From: Micromonospora pattaloongensis
GTDB lineage: Bacteria; Actinomycetota; Actinomycetes; Mycobacteriales; Micromonosporaceae
Assembly (NCBI RefSeq): GCF_900107255.1
Contig: NZ_FNPH01000013.1
Location: 1-64,000 of the forward strand
Direction: 5' to 3'
Length of the DNA stretch: 64,000 nt
Below are positions 43,606 through 53,261 of the stretch, one piece after another. A program made the translations under genes and the position numbers. Numbering within the stretch: the first letter of the stretch is position 1; the number at the start of each line of letters is the position of its first letter. The notes under the pieces were generated by a model. It made no database searches, was not told the origin of the DNA, and saw only the letters and a list, made by a program, of their open reading frames with translations.

Positions 43606-43922
43606 TCCGACTTCCGATCGTCACGCCGTGACGCCGCGACCGCGGCGTCACGGCGTTTTCGCGTCGTCGGCCATTTTCGCGTCGTCGGCTTCTCCGGGGC
43701 CGTCGACGACGACATTGACAGCCATCGTGCCGTCGTGTGTGAATGTCTGCACGGCCGGGCGGGAGCGGTGTGGCCGATCCGGGAGCCCGAGGGCAGCTCC
43801 CCGACACCCAGACATCGTTCGGTCCTGCGCGCGCACGCGCGCGGGCGTCGCCACCGGTGCCCTCCTTCTCCGGCGCGAACCGGGCGGTTGTCTGCCCGCA
43901 ACGCCCGGAGAGGAACCGGTAC
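43606..43922. other. Leader and promoter region of the xyloglucanase gene
   Basis: About 317 bases between the Pro/Glu-rich gene and the GH74 gene. It contains the terminator at 43624-43655, then a GC-rich stretch with an alternating CG tract near 43830. GAGAGGAA lies upstream of the GH74 start. No small gene is supported. Confidence 0.4.
43624..43659 (+). terminator. Intrinsic terminator
   Basis: A perfect 15-bp stem: CGCCGTGACGCCGCG at 43624-43638 pairs with CGCGGCGTCACGGCG at 43641-43655, followed by TTTT. It ends the Pro/Glu-rich protein transcript. Confidence 0.9.
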
Positions 43923-46628
43923 ATGCGCAAACCCATCGTCAGCGCCGTCGCGGCCACGGTCGCCGCGGCCGGGATCGCGGTCGCGGTCCAGGCCACCGTC
44001 GGCACAGCGCCGCCGGCCGCCGCCGCGGCCGCCGAGCCGTACTCGTGGCGCAACGTCCGGATCGACGGCGGCGGCTTCGTGCCCGGCATCGTCTTCAACC
44101 CCACCGAGCGCAACCTCGTCTACGCCCGCACCGACATCGGCGGCGCCTACCGCTGGGACCAGGCCAACCAGTTCTGGACGCCGCTGCTGGACCACGTCGG
44201 CTGGGACCGCTGGGGCTACAACGGAGTGGTCAGCCTCGCCGCCGACCCGGTGCAGACCAACCGGGTCTACGTCGCCGCCGGGATGTACACCAACAGCTGG
44301 GACCCGAACAACGGGGCGATCCTGCGGTCGGCCGACAAGGGCGCCACCTGGCAGACCACGGAGCTGCCGTTCAAGCTCGGCGGCAACATGCCCGGGCGGG
44401 GGATGGGGGAGCGCCTGGCCGTCGACCCGAACCGCAACAGCATCCTCTACCTCGGCGCGCCCAGCGGCAACGGCCTCTGGCGCAGCACCGATCACGGCGC
44501 CACCTGGTCCAAGGTCACGAACTTCCCGAACCCCGGCAACTACGTCGCCGACCCGAGCGACCCCAACGGGTACGGCAGCGACAACCAGGGCGTCGTCTGG
44601 GTGACCTTCGACAAGCGCACCGGCAGCGCGGGCACCGCGACCCAGACCATCTACGTGGGGGTGGCGGACAAGCAGAACACCGTCTACCGCACCACCAACG
44701 GCGGCACGAGCTGGGAGCGCCTCGCCGGTCAACCGACCGGGTACCTCGCACACAAGGGGGTGCTGGACACCGTCGGCGGCTACCTCTACATCGCGACCAG
44801 CGACACCGGCGGCCCGTACGACGGCGGCAAGGGCGACGTGTGGAAGTACCACACCGCGACCGGGGCGTGGACGCAGATCAGCCCGATCCCGTCGAGCAGC
44901 GCCGACGACTACTTCGGCTACAGCGGCCTGACCATCGACCGGCAGAACCCCAACACCATCATGGTCGCCACCCAGGTCTCCTGGTGGCCGGACGTGATCT
45001 TCTTCCGGAGCCGGGACGGCGGGGCGACCTGGAGCCGGATCTGGGAGTTCAGCAGCTATCCCACCCGCACCAACCGCTACACCATGGACATCTCGTCCGC
45101 GCCGTGGTTGACCTTCGGCGCCAACCCCGCCCCGCCGGAGACCGCCCCGAAGCTCGGCTGGATGACCGAGTCGCTGGAGATCGACCCGTTCGACTCCAAC
45201 CGCTTCATGTACGGCACCGGCGCGACCATCTACGGCAGCACCGACCTGACCAAGTGGGACACCGGCGGCCAGATCACCATCCGCCCGATGGTCAAGGGAC
45301 TGGAGGAGACGGCGGTGCTCGACCTGATCAGTCCGCCGACCGGGGCCCCGCTGATCAGCGCGCTCGGCGACATCGGCGGCTTCCGGCACACCAACCTCGA
45401 CGCCGTACCGCCGATGATGTTCACCCAGCCCGTCTTCACCAACACGACCAGCCTGGACTACGCCGAGCTCAACCCGAGCGTCATGGTCCGGGCCGGCAGC
45501 TTCACCGACGCGGACCGGCCGTCGGACAGTCACGCCGCGTTCTCCACCGACGGCGGGGCGAACTGGTTCCAGGGCACCGAGCCGCCCGGCGTCAACGAGG
45601 GCGGCACGATCGCCGCCGCCGCCGACGGCAGCCGGTTCGTCTGGGCGCCGCGGAACGTGGGGGTCCACTACTCCATCGGTTATGGCAACAGTTGGAGCGC
45701 TTCGACGGGGCTGCCGCCGAACGCGGTCGTCGAGTCCGACCGGGTCAACCCGGCGAAGTTCTACGGCTTCAGCGGTGGCACCTTCTACGTCAGCGCCAAC
45801 GGCGGGGCCAGCTTCACCGCGACGGCCGCGACGGGGCTGCCCACCGGCGACGTCGCGGTCAAGGCGGTGGCCGGGCGGGAGGGCGACATCTGGCTCGCCG
45901 GCGAGACCGGACTGTTCCGCTCCACCAACTCCGGCGCCTCGTTCAGCAGGGTCGCGGCGGCGACGAAGGCGGTCAACGTCGGCTTCGGCAGGGCGGCGCC
46001 CGGGCAGACGTACCCGGCGGTCTTCGCGGTCGCGACGATCGACGGCGTGACCGGGGTCTACCGGTCGGACAACGCCGGCGCGGGGTGGGTGCGGATCAAC
46101 GACGACAGGCACCAGTACGGGAACATGGGCGGGGCGCTGACCGGCGATCCGAGGGTCTACGGGCGGGTCTACCTCGGCACCAACGGCCGGGGTGTGCTGG
46201 TCGCCGACCGGCTGGGTGGTCCGACCGGGCCGCCGACGAGCGGACCCACCAGCACCCCGACCGCAGGGCCGACCACCGGCCCGACGACGCCGCCCACGGG
46301 CGCTCCGACGACGCCGCCGGCCGGCGGCTGTTCGGCGGCGTACCGGGTCACCGGCTCGTGGTCCGGCGGGTTCCAGGCCGAGGTGACGGTCCGCAACACC
46401 GGGACCTCGCCGATCAGCGGATGGACCGTGAGCTGGAGCTTCCCCGACGGACAGACGATCTCGCAGCTGTGGGGCGGCACGCACACCCAGGCCGGGGCCC
46501 ACGTCTCGGTCCGCAACGCCGCCTACAACGGCCCCCTCGGAGCGGACGCGACGACCACGTTCGGCTTCCTCGCGAGCTGGACGGGGCGCAACGGCGTCCC
46601 GGCGGCCGTCAACTGCGCGCGGAGCTGA
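43923..46628 (+). CDS. Secreted xyloglucanase (GH74) with CBM2
   Basis: A 901-residue secreted hydrolase. The signal peptide is residues 1-37 (RKPIVSAVAATVAAAGIAVAVQ). The GH74 two-propeller domain spans about residues 40-745, with the family hallmark YARTDIGGAYRWD near the N-terminus and the second Asp region in LGDIGGFRHTNLD. A Pro/Thr/Gly linker (about 755-790) precedes a CBM2 carbohydrate-binding domain (CSAAYRVTGSWSGGFQAEVTVRNTG to about residue 901). It cleaves plant xyloglucan outside the cell and binds cellulose. GAGAGGAA precedes the ATG, and a hairpin terminator follows at 46649. Confidence 0.93.
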   Translation: MRKPIVSAVAATVAAAGIAVAVQATVGTAPPAAAAAAEPYSWRNVRIDGGGFVPGIVFNPTERNLVYARTDIGGAYRWDQANQFWTPLLDHVGWDRWGYNGVVSLAADPVQTNRVYVAAGMYTNSWDPNNGAILRSADKGATWQTTELPFKLGGNMPGRGMGERLAVDPNRNSILYLGAPSGNGLWRSTDHGATWSKVTNFPNPGNYVADPSDPNGYGSDNQGVVWVTFDKRTGSAGTATQTIYVGVADKQNTVYRTTNGGTSWERLAGQPTGYLAHKGVLDTVGGYLYIATSDTGGPYDGGKGDVWKYHTATGAWTQISPIPSSSADDYFGYSGLTIDRQNPNTIMVATQVSWWPDVIFFRSRDGGATWSRIWEFSSYPTRTNRYTMDISSAPWLTFGANPAPPETAPKLGWMTESLEIDPFDSNRFMYGTGATIYGSTDLTKWDTGGQITIRPMVKGLEETAVLDLISPPTGAPLISALGDIGGFRHTNLDAVPPMMFTQPVFTNTTSLDYAELNPSVMVRAGSFTDADRPSDSHAAFSTDGGANWFQGTEPPGVNEGGTIAAAADGSRFVWAPRNVGVHYSIGYGNSWSASTGLPPNAVVESDRVNPAKFYGFSGGTFYVSANGGASFTATAATGLPTGDVAVKAVAGREGDIWLAGETGLFRSTNSGASFSRVAAATKAVNVGFGRAAPGQTYPAVFAVATIDGVTGVYRSDNAGAGWVRINDDRHQYGNMGGALTGDPRVYGRVYLGTNGRGVLVADRLGGPTGPPTSGPTSTPTAGPTTGPTTPPTGAPTTPPAGGCSAAYRVTGSWSGGFQAEVTVRNTGTSPISGWTVSWSFPDGQTISQLWGGTHTQAGAHVSVRNAAYNGPLGADATTTFGFLASWTGRNGVPAAVNCARS

Positions 46629-46648
46629 CGCCGGCGCGACCGCACGGA

Positions 46649-46680
46649 TGGGCCCGCCGCGCCAGCGGCGGGCCCATTTT
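46649..46680 (+). terminator. Intrinsic terminator after the xyloglucanase gene
   Basis: TGGGCCCGCCGC at 46649-46660 pairs perfectly with GCGGCGGGCCCA at 46665-46676 around a GCCA loop, followed by TTTT. Confidence 0.9.
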
Positions 46681-46838
46681 CGGCGCGATGTGGAGACGAC
46701 GCGCGATCCGGACAAGATCCGCGTGCATCGGATCGACTCTCCGCGACGGTCGTCCTACATTCCGTGCGGTAGCGGTTGTCGTGCGCCCGCGCCCCCGGTG
46801 CCGGACGGCACCGGCGGCGCGGCAGGGAGGCGGGGAGC

Positions 46839-47162
46839 ATGGGCAGAGCGGACGTCGAGCAGGACATGGTGCGCGCGACCGAGGCGTTGCAGGCCGCCCT
46901 CGACTTTCTGATCCGGTACGACCACGCGCACGCGGTGCTCAACGGCAACGGCAGAGCCGGGCCGCTCTCGCCGCTGACGCTGCACACCGACGACGGGCTG
47001 CGCGCCGCGCACCGGGTGCTGACGCACCTGCGCGAGGTGAACGGTCGGCCCGCACCGGCGGCCGCCGCCCGGCGGGACGTCCCGGCGCCGCGGTCGCCCG
47101 GGCCCGCGCTCGGTGAGCCGGTCCAGCCGGGCTGGGGCGCGCACGGCGACCCCGGCGAGTGA
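46839..47162 (+). CDS. Small hypothetical protein
   Basis: A 107-residue protein from the ATG at 46839, with GGGAGGCGGGGAGC in front. The first half is helical (DVEQDMVRATEALQAALDFLIRYDHAHAVLNGNG) and the second half is Pro/Ala/Arg-rich. No signal or membrane segment is seen. I know no family. It lies between the xyloglucanase terminator and the molybdate regulator, on the same strand as the latter with a 109-base gap. Confidence 0.55.
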   Translation: MGRADVEQDMVRATEALQAALDFLIRYDHAHAVLNGNGRAGPLSPLTLHTDDGLRAAHRVLTHLREVNGRPAPAAAARRDVPAPRSPGPALGEPVQPGWGAHGDPGE

Positions 47163-47234
47163 GGCGCGCTGGCCGCGCAGGGTCTCCGACGGGCGCTCGA
47201 AAGCGGCCAGCGGCTGGAAGATGCGACTCTGAAG

Positions 47235-47252
47235 GATGTAAAGGCTTGCATC
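47235..47252 (+). promoter_or_regulatory. Candidate molybdate-regulator operator
   Basis: GATGTAAAGGCTTGCATC is an imperfect palindrome: GATG and CATC ends with TAAAG/CTTGC inside. It lies 20 bases before the regulator start and fits autoregulation by the HTH-TOBE protein. The assignment is by position and symmetry only. Confidence 0.5.
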
Positions 47253-47271
47253 TGCGAGGTAAAGTCGCGGC

Positions 47272-47664
47272 ATGGCTGCGTACCGCATCGGCGAGGCGGC
47301 CGAGCTGCTCGGCGTCAGCGCCGACACGGTCCGGCGGTGGGTCGACTCCGGCCGGCTGGCCGCGGCCCGCGACGACCACGGCCACCGGATGATCGACGGC
47401 GTCGACCTCGCCGGGTTCGCCCGGACCCTGGCCGACGAGCCCGACACCGGCGGCGCGCGCTCGTCGGCGCGCAACCGGCTGCGCGGCATCGTCACCGCCG
47501 TCACCCGCGACGCCGTGATGGCGCAGGTCGACATCCAGGCCGGCCCGTTCCGGGTGGTGTCGCTGATGAGCCGGGAGGCCGTCGAGCAGCTCGGCCTCGC
47601 CGTCGGCTGCGTCGCGGTGGCCGTCATCAAGTCGACCACCGTCGTCGTGGAGCTGCCCCGGTGA
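47272..47664 (+). CDS. Molybdate-responsive regulator (MerR-type HTH plus TOBE)
   Basis: A 130-residue protein. Residues 1-55 are a helix-turn-helix of the excisionase/MerR type (YRIGEAAELLGVSADTVRRWVDSGRLAAARDDHGHRMI). Residues 68-130 form a TOBE (molybdate-binding) domain (NRLRGIVTAVTRDAVMAQVDIQAGPFRVVSLMSREAVEQLGL). It joins DNA binding to molybdate sensing in a very short chain, unlike the long classic ModE. It is the first gene of the mod operon and overlaps modA by four bases (47661-47664). Confidence 0.88.
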   Translation: MAAYRIGEAAELLGVSADTVRRWVDSGRLAAARDDHGHRMIDGVDLAGFARTLADEPDTGGARSSARNRLRGIVTAVTRDAVMAQVDIQAGPFRVVSLMSREAVEQLGLAVGCVAVAVIKSTTVVVELPR

Positions 47665-48440
47665 TCCGGCGCGCCCCGGCCGTGGCGTTGACGGCCCTGC
47701 TCGCCCTGACGGCGCTCGCCGGATGCGGCGGCCGATCGGCGCCGCCCGACCCCGACGCCCCGCCGACCGGCCGGGTCACCGTCCTCGCGGCGGCGTCCCT
47801 GACCGATCCGTTCACCCGGATCGGCGCCGATTTCGAGGCCGCCCACCCCGGCGTGAAGGTCGACTTCTCCTTCGCCGGCAGCTCGCAACTCGCCCAGCAG
47901 CTCGCGGCCGGCGCGCCGGCCGACGTGTTCGCGGCGGCCGATCCGCGCACCATGGCCGCCGCCACCGAGAGCCGCCGGACCGCCGGCCCGCCGCGCGTCT
48001 TCGCCCGCAACCAGCTCGTGATCGCCGTACCCGCGGGCAACCCGCGGGGGATCACCCGGCCCGCCGACCTGACCGCCGCCGGCGTGCGGGTCGCGGTGTG
48101 CAACGCGCAGGTGCCGTGCGGGGCGGCCGCCCGGAGGGCGTTCGACGCCGCCGGCGTGGCGCTCACCCCGGTCACGCTCGAGCAGGACGTCAAGGCGGCG
48201 CTGGCGAAGCTGCGGCTGGGCGAGGTCGACGCGGCGCTGGTCTACCGGACCGACGTGCGGGGGTTGCGCGACGTCGAGGCGGTCGAGTTCCCGGAGTCGG
48301 CGGACGCGATCAACGACTATCCGGTGACGGCGTTCGGCGACGGGCCCAACCCGGCCGGGGGATTGGCCTTCGCCGCGTACGTGCTCTCCGCCGACGCCCG
48401 GGCGGTGCTGGCCGCCGCCGGCTTCGGGGCGCCCGCGTGA
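47661..48440 (+). CDS. modA: Molybdate-binding lipoprotein ModA
   Basis: A 259-residue periplasmic-binding lipoprotein starting at a GTG that overlaps the regulator stop. The lipobox is LAGC (Cys about residue 22). VTVLAAASLTDPFTRIGADFEAAHPGVKVDFSFAGSSQLAQQLAAGAPADVFAAAD is the ModA signature region (about positions 47780-47945); the conserved oxyanion-contacting Ser is in FAGSSQL. It captures molybdate outside the membrane and hands it to ModBC. Confidence 0.93.
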   Translation: MIRRAPAVALTALLALTALAGCGGRSAPPDPDAPPTGRVTVLAAASLTDPFTRIGADFEAAHPGVKVDFSFAGSSQLAQQLAAGAPADVFAAADPRTMAAATESRRTAGPPRVFARNQLVIAVPAGNPRGITRPADLTAAGVRVAVCNAQVPCGAAARRAFDAAGVALTPVTLEQDVKAALAKLRLGEVDAALVYRTDVRGLRDVEAVEFPESADAINDYPVTAFGDGPNPAGGLAFAAYVLSADARAVLAAAGFGAPA

Positions 48441-49288
48441 CGCCGCTGCGCGAGGCGCCGCCGGCGACGCGGCCGGCCGACCGGCGCGCGCTGCGGCGGC
48501 GCCGCCCGCTCGGCCGCGCGCCCGTGCTGCTGGTGGTCCCCGCCGCGCTCGGGCTGCTCTTCCTGGTGCTGCCGCTGGCCGGGCTGCTCGTCCGGACGCC
48601 GTGGGGCACGCTGCCGCAGCGGTTGACCGCGCCCGGCGTGCTCGAGGCGCTGCGCCTGTCGCTGGTCACCGCCACGCTCGCGACGTTCGTCTGCGTCGTC
48701 CTCGGGGTGCCGCTGGCCTGGTTGTTGGCGCGGACCGCGTTTCCCGGTCGGCGACTGATCCGCGCGCTGGTCACCGTGCCGCTGGTGCTGCCGCCGGTGG
48801 TCGGCGGCGTCGCGCTGCTGCTCGTCTTCGGCCGACGGGGGCTGCTCGGGGCGTGGCTCGACGCCACGTTCGGGCTCTCGCTCGCCTTCACCACCACCGG
48901 CGTGGTGCTCGCCGAGGCGTTCGTCGCGATGCCCTTCCTGGTCATCGCCGTCGAGGGGGCGCTGCGCGGGGCGGATCCACGCTTCGAGGAGGCGGCGGCC
49001 ACCCTCGGGGCCAGCCGCTGGACGGCGTTCCGGCGGGTCACGCTGCCGCTCGTCGCGCCCGGCGTGGCCGCGGGGGCGGTGCTGTGCTGGGCCCGCGCCC
49101 TCGGGGAGTTCGGCGCGACCATCACGTTCGCCGGCAACTTCCCGGGCCGCACCCAGACCATGCCGCTCGCCGTCTATCTCGCGCTCGAGACCGACCTGCA
49201 GGCCGCGGTCGTGCTGAGCCTGGTGCTGCTCGCCGTCTCGGTCCTGATTCTGGCCAGCCTCCGGCACCGTTGGATCACCGCGCCGTGA
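48437..49288 (+). CDS. modB: Molybdate ABC transporter permease ModB
   Basis: A 283-residue integral membrane protein with about six helices. It starts at a GTG overlapping the modA stop by four bases. The EAA-like cytoplasmic loop for ATPase contact is EEAAATLGASRWTAFRRVTLPLVAPGVAAG near residue 190. It forms the membrane channel for molybdate import with ModC. An N-terminal basic extension precedes the first helix. Confidence 0.93.
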   Translation: MTPLREAPPATRPADRRALRRRRPLGRAPVLLVVPAALGLLFLVLPLAGLLVRTPWGTLPQRLTAPGVLEALRLSLVTATLATFVCVVLGVPLAWLLARTAFPGRRLIRALVTVPLVLPPVVGGVALLLVFGRRGLLGAWLDATFGLSLAFTTTGVVLAEAFVAMPFLVIAVEGALRGADPRFEEAAATLGASRWTAFRRVTLPLVAPGVAAGAVLCWARALGEFGATITFAGNFPGRTQTMPLAVYLALETDLQAAVVLSLVLLAVSVLILASLRHRWITAP

Positions 49289-50355
49289 CCGCGCCCGACG
49301 CGCTGCTCGACGCGCACCTGGTGGTCCAGCGGGGCCCGTTCCGCCTCGACCTCGCGCTGTCGGCCGCGGCCGGCGAGGTGGTGGCGCTGCTCGGCCCCAA
49401 CGGCGCGGGCAAGACCACCGCGCTGCGGGCCCTCGCCGGGCTGCTGCCGCTCGACGGCGGCTACATCGAACTGGCCGGCCAGCGTCTCGACGACCCGGCC
49501 GCCCGGCGGTTCCTGCCGGCGGAGCGGCGCGCCACCGGCGTCGTGTTCCAGGACTACCTGCTCTTTCCGCACCTCAGCGCCGTCGACAACGTCGCCTTCG
49601 GCCCGCGGTGCCGGGGGGCGCGCCGCCGGGACGCGCGCGCCCAGGCCACCGCCTGGCTGCACCGGGTCGGCCTGGCCGAGCACGCGCACCGCCGCCCGGC
49701 GCAGCTCTCCGGCGGGCAGGCGCAGCGTGTCGCGCTGGCCCGCGCCCTCGCCGTACGCCCGGAGCTGTTGCTGTTGGACGAACCGCTCGCCGCGCTCGAC
49801 GCCCGCACCCGGCTGGACACCCGCGCCGAGCTGCACCGGCACCTCGCCGCGCACTCCGGAGCCGCGTTGCTGGTCACCCATGACCCCCTCGACGCGATGG
49901 TGCTCGCCGATCGCCTGGTGATCGTCGAGGAGGGGCGGATCGCGCAACAGGGCGACCCGGCCGCGGTCGCCGCCCGCCCCCGCACCGAGTACGTCGCGCG
50001 GCTGGTCGGGCTGAACCTCTACCGCGGACGCGGGGCCGGGCACGCCGTCGTGGTGGCCGACGGGTTCGCGCCGACGCTCGCCGAGCCGCTGCACGGCCCG
50101 GCCTTCGTCGCGTTCCCCCCGGCGGCGGTCGCGCTGCACCCGGCGCGGCCCGACGGTGTCGCCGGCACCTGCTGGCCGGCGACGGTCGACGGGATCGAGC
50201 GGCACGGGGACAACGTCCGGGTGCGGCTGGCCGGGTCGGTCGCCGCGCTGGCCGACGTCGCCCCGGACGTCGCGGCCGAGCTGCGGCTGCACCCGGGGCT
50301 GCCGCTCTGGGCCTCGGTCGCGCCCGCGCGGGTCCGGGCCTACCCCGCGTCCTGA
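49285..50355 (+). CDS. modC: Molybdate ABC transporter ATPase ModC
   Basis: A 356-residue ABC ATPase. Walker A is LLGPNGAGKTTALRAL, the signature is LSGGQAQRVALARAL, Walker B is LLLLDEPLAALD and the H-loop is LLVTHDPLDA. The last 75 residues form a TOBE-like molybdate-sensing domain (GIERHGDNVRVRLAGSVAALADVAPDV). The GTG start overlaps the modB stop by four bases, completing a fully coupled regulator-A-B-C operon. Confidence 0.93.
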   Translation: MTAPDALLDAHLVVQRGPFRLDLALSAAAGEVVALLGPNGAGKTTALRALAGLLPLDGGYIELAGQRLDDPAARRFLPAERRATGVVFQDYLLFPHLSAVDNVAFGPRCRGARRRDARAQATAWLHRVGLAEHAHRRPAQLSGGQAQRVALARALAVRPELLLLDEPLAALDARTRLDTRAELHRHLAAHSGAALLVTHDPLDAMVLADRLVIVEEGRIAQQGDPAAVAARPRTEYVARLVGLNLYRGRGAGHAVVVADGFAPTLAEPLHGPAFVAFPPAAVALHPARPDGVAGTCWPATVDGIERHGDNVRVRLAGSVAALADVAPDVAAELRLHPGLPLWASVAPARVRAYPAS

Positions 50356-50408
50356 CGGGCGGGTAGGCCCGGACACCGGGCTCGGGATCGCGGTGATTCG
50401 GTGCGGCG

Positions 50409-50795
50409 TCAGCGCTGATCGACGTCGACGTACGCGATCCGCTCCGTGATGTCCTCCTCCTGCGCGGTGGGGGACTGCTCGCGCGGGGCGACAGCGGCGC
50501 GGGCGGCCTGGCCGGCCAGCCAGCCCAACGCGACGCCGAGCGCGCCGGCGCCCACGATCCAGGCCCAGGGCAGGGGCCGCCGGCGGCCGGCGAGCGCGTC
50601 GAGCGCCGCGTTCGCCCGGCTCCACGCCTCGTCGGCGACCGGACCGATCCGGTCGGTCGCCTGGTCCGCGAGCGCGGACGTCTGTCGCTTCGCCTGCCGC
50701 GCGGTGTCGCCGGCGGTGCCCGCCGCCGAGGCGAGCTGCCGCCAGGCCTGCTCGGTGATCTCGTCCAGCCTGTTGCCGTGCTTGGTGCCGAGCAT
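50409..50795 (-). CDS. Hypothetical membrane protein with coiled-coil N-terminus
   Basis: A 128-residue protein. Residues 1-65 are helical and charged (QAWRQLASAAGTAGDTARQAKRQTSALADQATDRIGPVADEAWSRANAALDAL). A single hydrophobic helix follows at about 75-95 (PWAWIVGAGALGVALGWLAGQAARA), then an acidic tail. It resembles small membrane proteins of the DUF3618/apolipophorin-like type, but no family is certain. It converges with modC and stands alone. Confidence 0.6.
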   Translation of the reverse strand: MLGTKHGNRLDEITEQAWRQLASAAGTAGDTARQAKRQTSALADQATDRIGPVADEAWSRANAALDALAGRRRPLPWAWIVGAGALGVALGWLAGQAARAAVAPREQSPTAQEEDITERIAYVDVDQR

Positions 50796-50925
50796 GTGCT
50801 ACCTCCTCCGGTGCCGAACGGGAGCACCCGGTCTGATCGGGGGTCCGTCGCCGACGGTCGCGATTGCTCCCGGGCAGGAGGTGCCCGTTCGGGTTTTCCA
50901 GCAAACCCGCGATCATGCGTCGACG

Positions 50926-51693
<768 letters not shown>

Positions 51694-52059
51694 GTGAGCC
51701 TGTCGATTGTCACGTCGACGCTGCCCGGTGGGGTGGTCGAGATCTCTCCTCGCGGGGAGATCGATGTGGACACGGCGCACGAGGTGCGCGAAGCGATCGC
51801 CGGGGTGCTGACCAGGAGCCGGCCCACGCGGATCCAGCTCAACATGCGGCTCGTCACGTTCATCGACTCCGTCGGCATCAGCGCGATGGTCGCCGGCTTC
51901 CAAACCGCCGAGGTCAGCGGGGTCAAGCTCGTCGTCACCGAGCCGAGCCGGTTCGTGCACCGGCAGCTGTGGGTGACCGGCCTGCTCGGGCTCTTCGGCG
52001 CCCCCGAGCCCTACTACGGCGGCGCCGGTCAGGTGCCCGAGGTGCTCCCCGGGGCCTGA
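51694..52059 (+). CDS. Anti-sigma factor antagonist (STAS domain)
   Basis: A 121-residue protein from a GTG with GGAGGTG in front. The STAS fold is clear (VVEISPRGEIDVDTAHEVREAIAGVL). The phosphorylatable site is FIDSVGISAM, with Asp-Ser as in SpoIIAA/RsbV. It should bind an anti-sigma kinase when unphosphorylated, freeing an alternative sigma factor. No kinase or sigma gene is adjacent, so its partner lies elsewhere. A hairpin follows at 52141. Confidence 0.87.
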   Translation: MSLSIVTSTLPGGVVEISPRGEIDVDTAHEVREAIAGVLTRSRPTRIQLNMRLVTFIDSVGISAMVAGFQTAEVSGVKLVVTEPSRFVHRQLWVTGLLGLFGAPEPYYGGAGQVPEVLPGA

Positions 52060-52140
52060 TTCTTTCTCTGCACGCGGCGCGGTAGCGGTTCGGCCGTACC
52101 GTCGCCCGGTGGCCTGCACGGCAACGGTGGCCGTTCGGCG

Positions 52141-52170
52141 CGCGGCCCGGCGCCGGAGCGCCGGGCCGCG
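52141..52170. terminator. Bidirectional hairpin terminator
   Basis: CGCGGCCCGGCGC at 52141-52153 pairs perfectly with GCGCCGGGCCGCG at 52158-52170 around a CGGA loop. It lies between the convergent STAS and peptidase genes. There is no long T-run, so efficiency is uncertain. Confidence 0.65.
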
Positions 52171-52190
52171 ACACTGTCAGTTCGACACTG

Positions 52191-53240
52191 TCAGTTCATC
52201 GACAGGTGAACGTGGTTGGTGTGGTCGCTGGACGGGTCGCCGTTGCCGTTGTTGTACGCCCGCCAGCCGCTGCTCGGCAGCCAGATCTGCCGGAACCAGA
52301 TGACGTAGAGCACGCCGAGTCGGTCGGCGTTGTTCACGAAGTACGCGGCCAGGTTGTTCCCGTACGTCCGGTCGCCGCCGGTGGCGACGCCCCCGAAGCC
52401 GCCCGGCTGCGCCGCGAAGTCGCACGCCCGGCCCAGCGGATGTTCCCCGGGTCCGCCGTCGTTGCGGAAACAGGCGACGAAGCGTGTGAAGCCCGCGGCC
52501 TTGGCCTGGTTCAGGGCGTGCAGGGTGCGCGGGGTGAGGCAGCCGCTGGTGGTGGGGTCGTCGACGTTGCACGACTCCGGCGGCCAGGACCCGTCGGCGT
52601 TGCGTCGGGCCGGGGCCGCGGAGGCCGAGCCGCCGCCGACGCCGCTGACCTGCTGGCCGCCGCCGGCCGCGGCGAGCGCGTTCTCCGCCTGCTCCTTGCG
52701 CTTGGCCATGACCGCGAGCTGCTTCTTCTGCTCCGCGATCTCCTTGGCCACCGCGACCTTGGCGCGCCTCTCCTGGTCGCGCGTGTCGAGCAGCGCGCGG
52801 AGCTTGCTGTCCTCGTTGGCGGCGACCGCGCTGAGCGCGGCGGCACGGCCGAGGAGGTCGTCGCCGGAGCCGCCGTCGAGCAGGGCCGCGACCGGTCCGA
52901 GCCGCCCGGTCCGGTACGCCCGGTCGGCGACCTGACCGACCGTCTGCGTGCGCGCCGCGAGTTCCACCTCGACCTTCTTGAGGTGGGCGTCCAGCTCCTT
53001 CTGCCGCTTCGTCGACGCGGCGAGCGCGGCCTTGGCGGCGACAAAGCCCTTGCTGGCGGCGTTGAGCTGTTCGCGCAGTTTCGCGGTGCCGCCCTCGTCG
53101 ATGTCGCCGGGGGCCGCGCGCAGGACGGCGGTCGCGCCGCCGGGCGCGGCGGTCGCCGGAGCGCCGGTGAGTCCGGCCGCGGCGGCGGCCAGCGCGAGGA
53201 ACACCGCGACCATCCGTCGCGCGGGGGGTCTAACGATCAC
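52191..53240 (-). CDS. Secreted coiled-coil peptidoglycan peptidase-like protein
   Basis: A 349-residue secreted protein from a GTG. The signal peptide is residues 1-31 (RRMVAVFLALAAAAAGLTGAPATAA). Residues 45-200 are a long coiled coil (LREQLNAASKGFVAAKAALAASTKRQKELDAHLKKVEVELAART and onwards, about 53100-52950). A Ser/Gly linker leads to a C-terminal domain (about 220-349) with HPLGRACDFAAQ and DHTNHVHLSMN, the zinc-ligand layout of LAS/M15-type peptidases as seen in VanY-like proteins. Upstream on the same strand is a c-di-AMP riboswitch, fitting cell-wall remodelling. Confidence 0.85.
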   Translation of the reverse strand: MIVRPPARRMVAVFLALAAAAAGLTGAPATAAPGGATAVLRAAPGDIDEGGTAKLREQLNAASKGFVAAKAALAASTKRQKELDAHLKKVEVELAARTQTVGQVADRAYRTGRLGPVAALLDGGSGDDLLGRAAALSAVAANEDSKLRALLDTRDQERRAKVAVAKEIAEQKKQLAVMAKRKEQAENALAAAGGGQQVSGVGGGSASAAPARRNADGSWPPESCNVDDPTTSGCLTPRTLHALNQAKAAGFTRFVACFRNDGGPGEHPLGRACDFAAQPGGFGGVATGGDRTYGNNLAAYFVNNADRLGVLYVIWFRQIWLPSSGWRAYNNGNGDPSSDHTNHVHLSMN

Positions 53241-53261
53241 ACTCCAGTCCTTCCGTCCGTC

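Noticed and set aside
42861-46715. A continuous minus-strand open frame of over 1200 codons opposite the GH74 xyloglucanase gene
   Set aside because: It is the mirror of a high-GC gene: codon third positions of the plus-strand gene create long stop-free antisense frames. The translation is low-complexity Arg/Gly/Ala/Val with no motifs, and the plus strand holds a complete GH74-CBM2 enzyme.
43628-47116. A plus-strand 1162-codon frame shifted relative to the GH74 gene
   Set aside because: No domains and Arg-rich sequence; the correct frame shows a signal peptide, catalytic Asp residues and a CBM2 domain.
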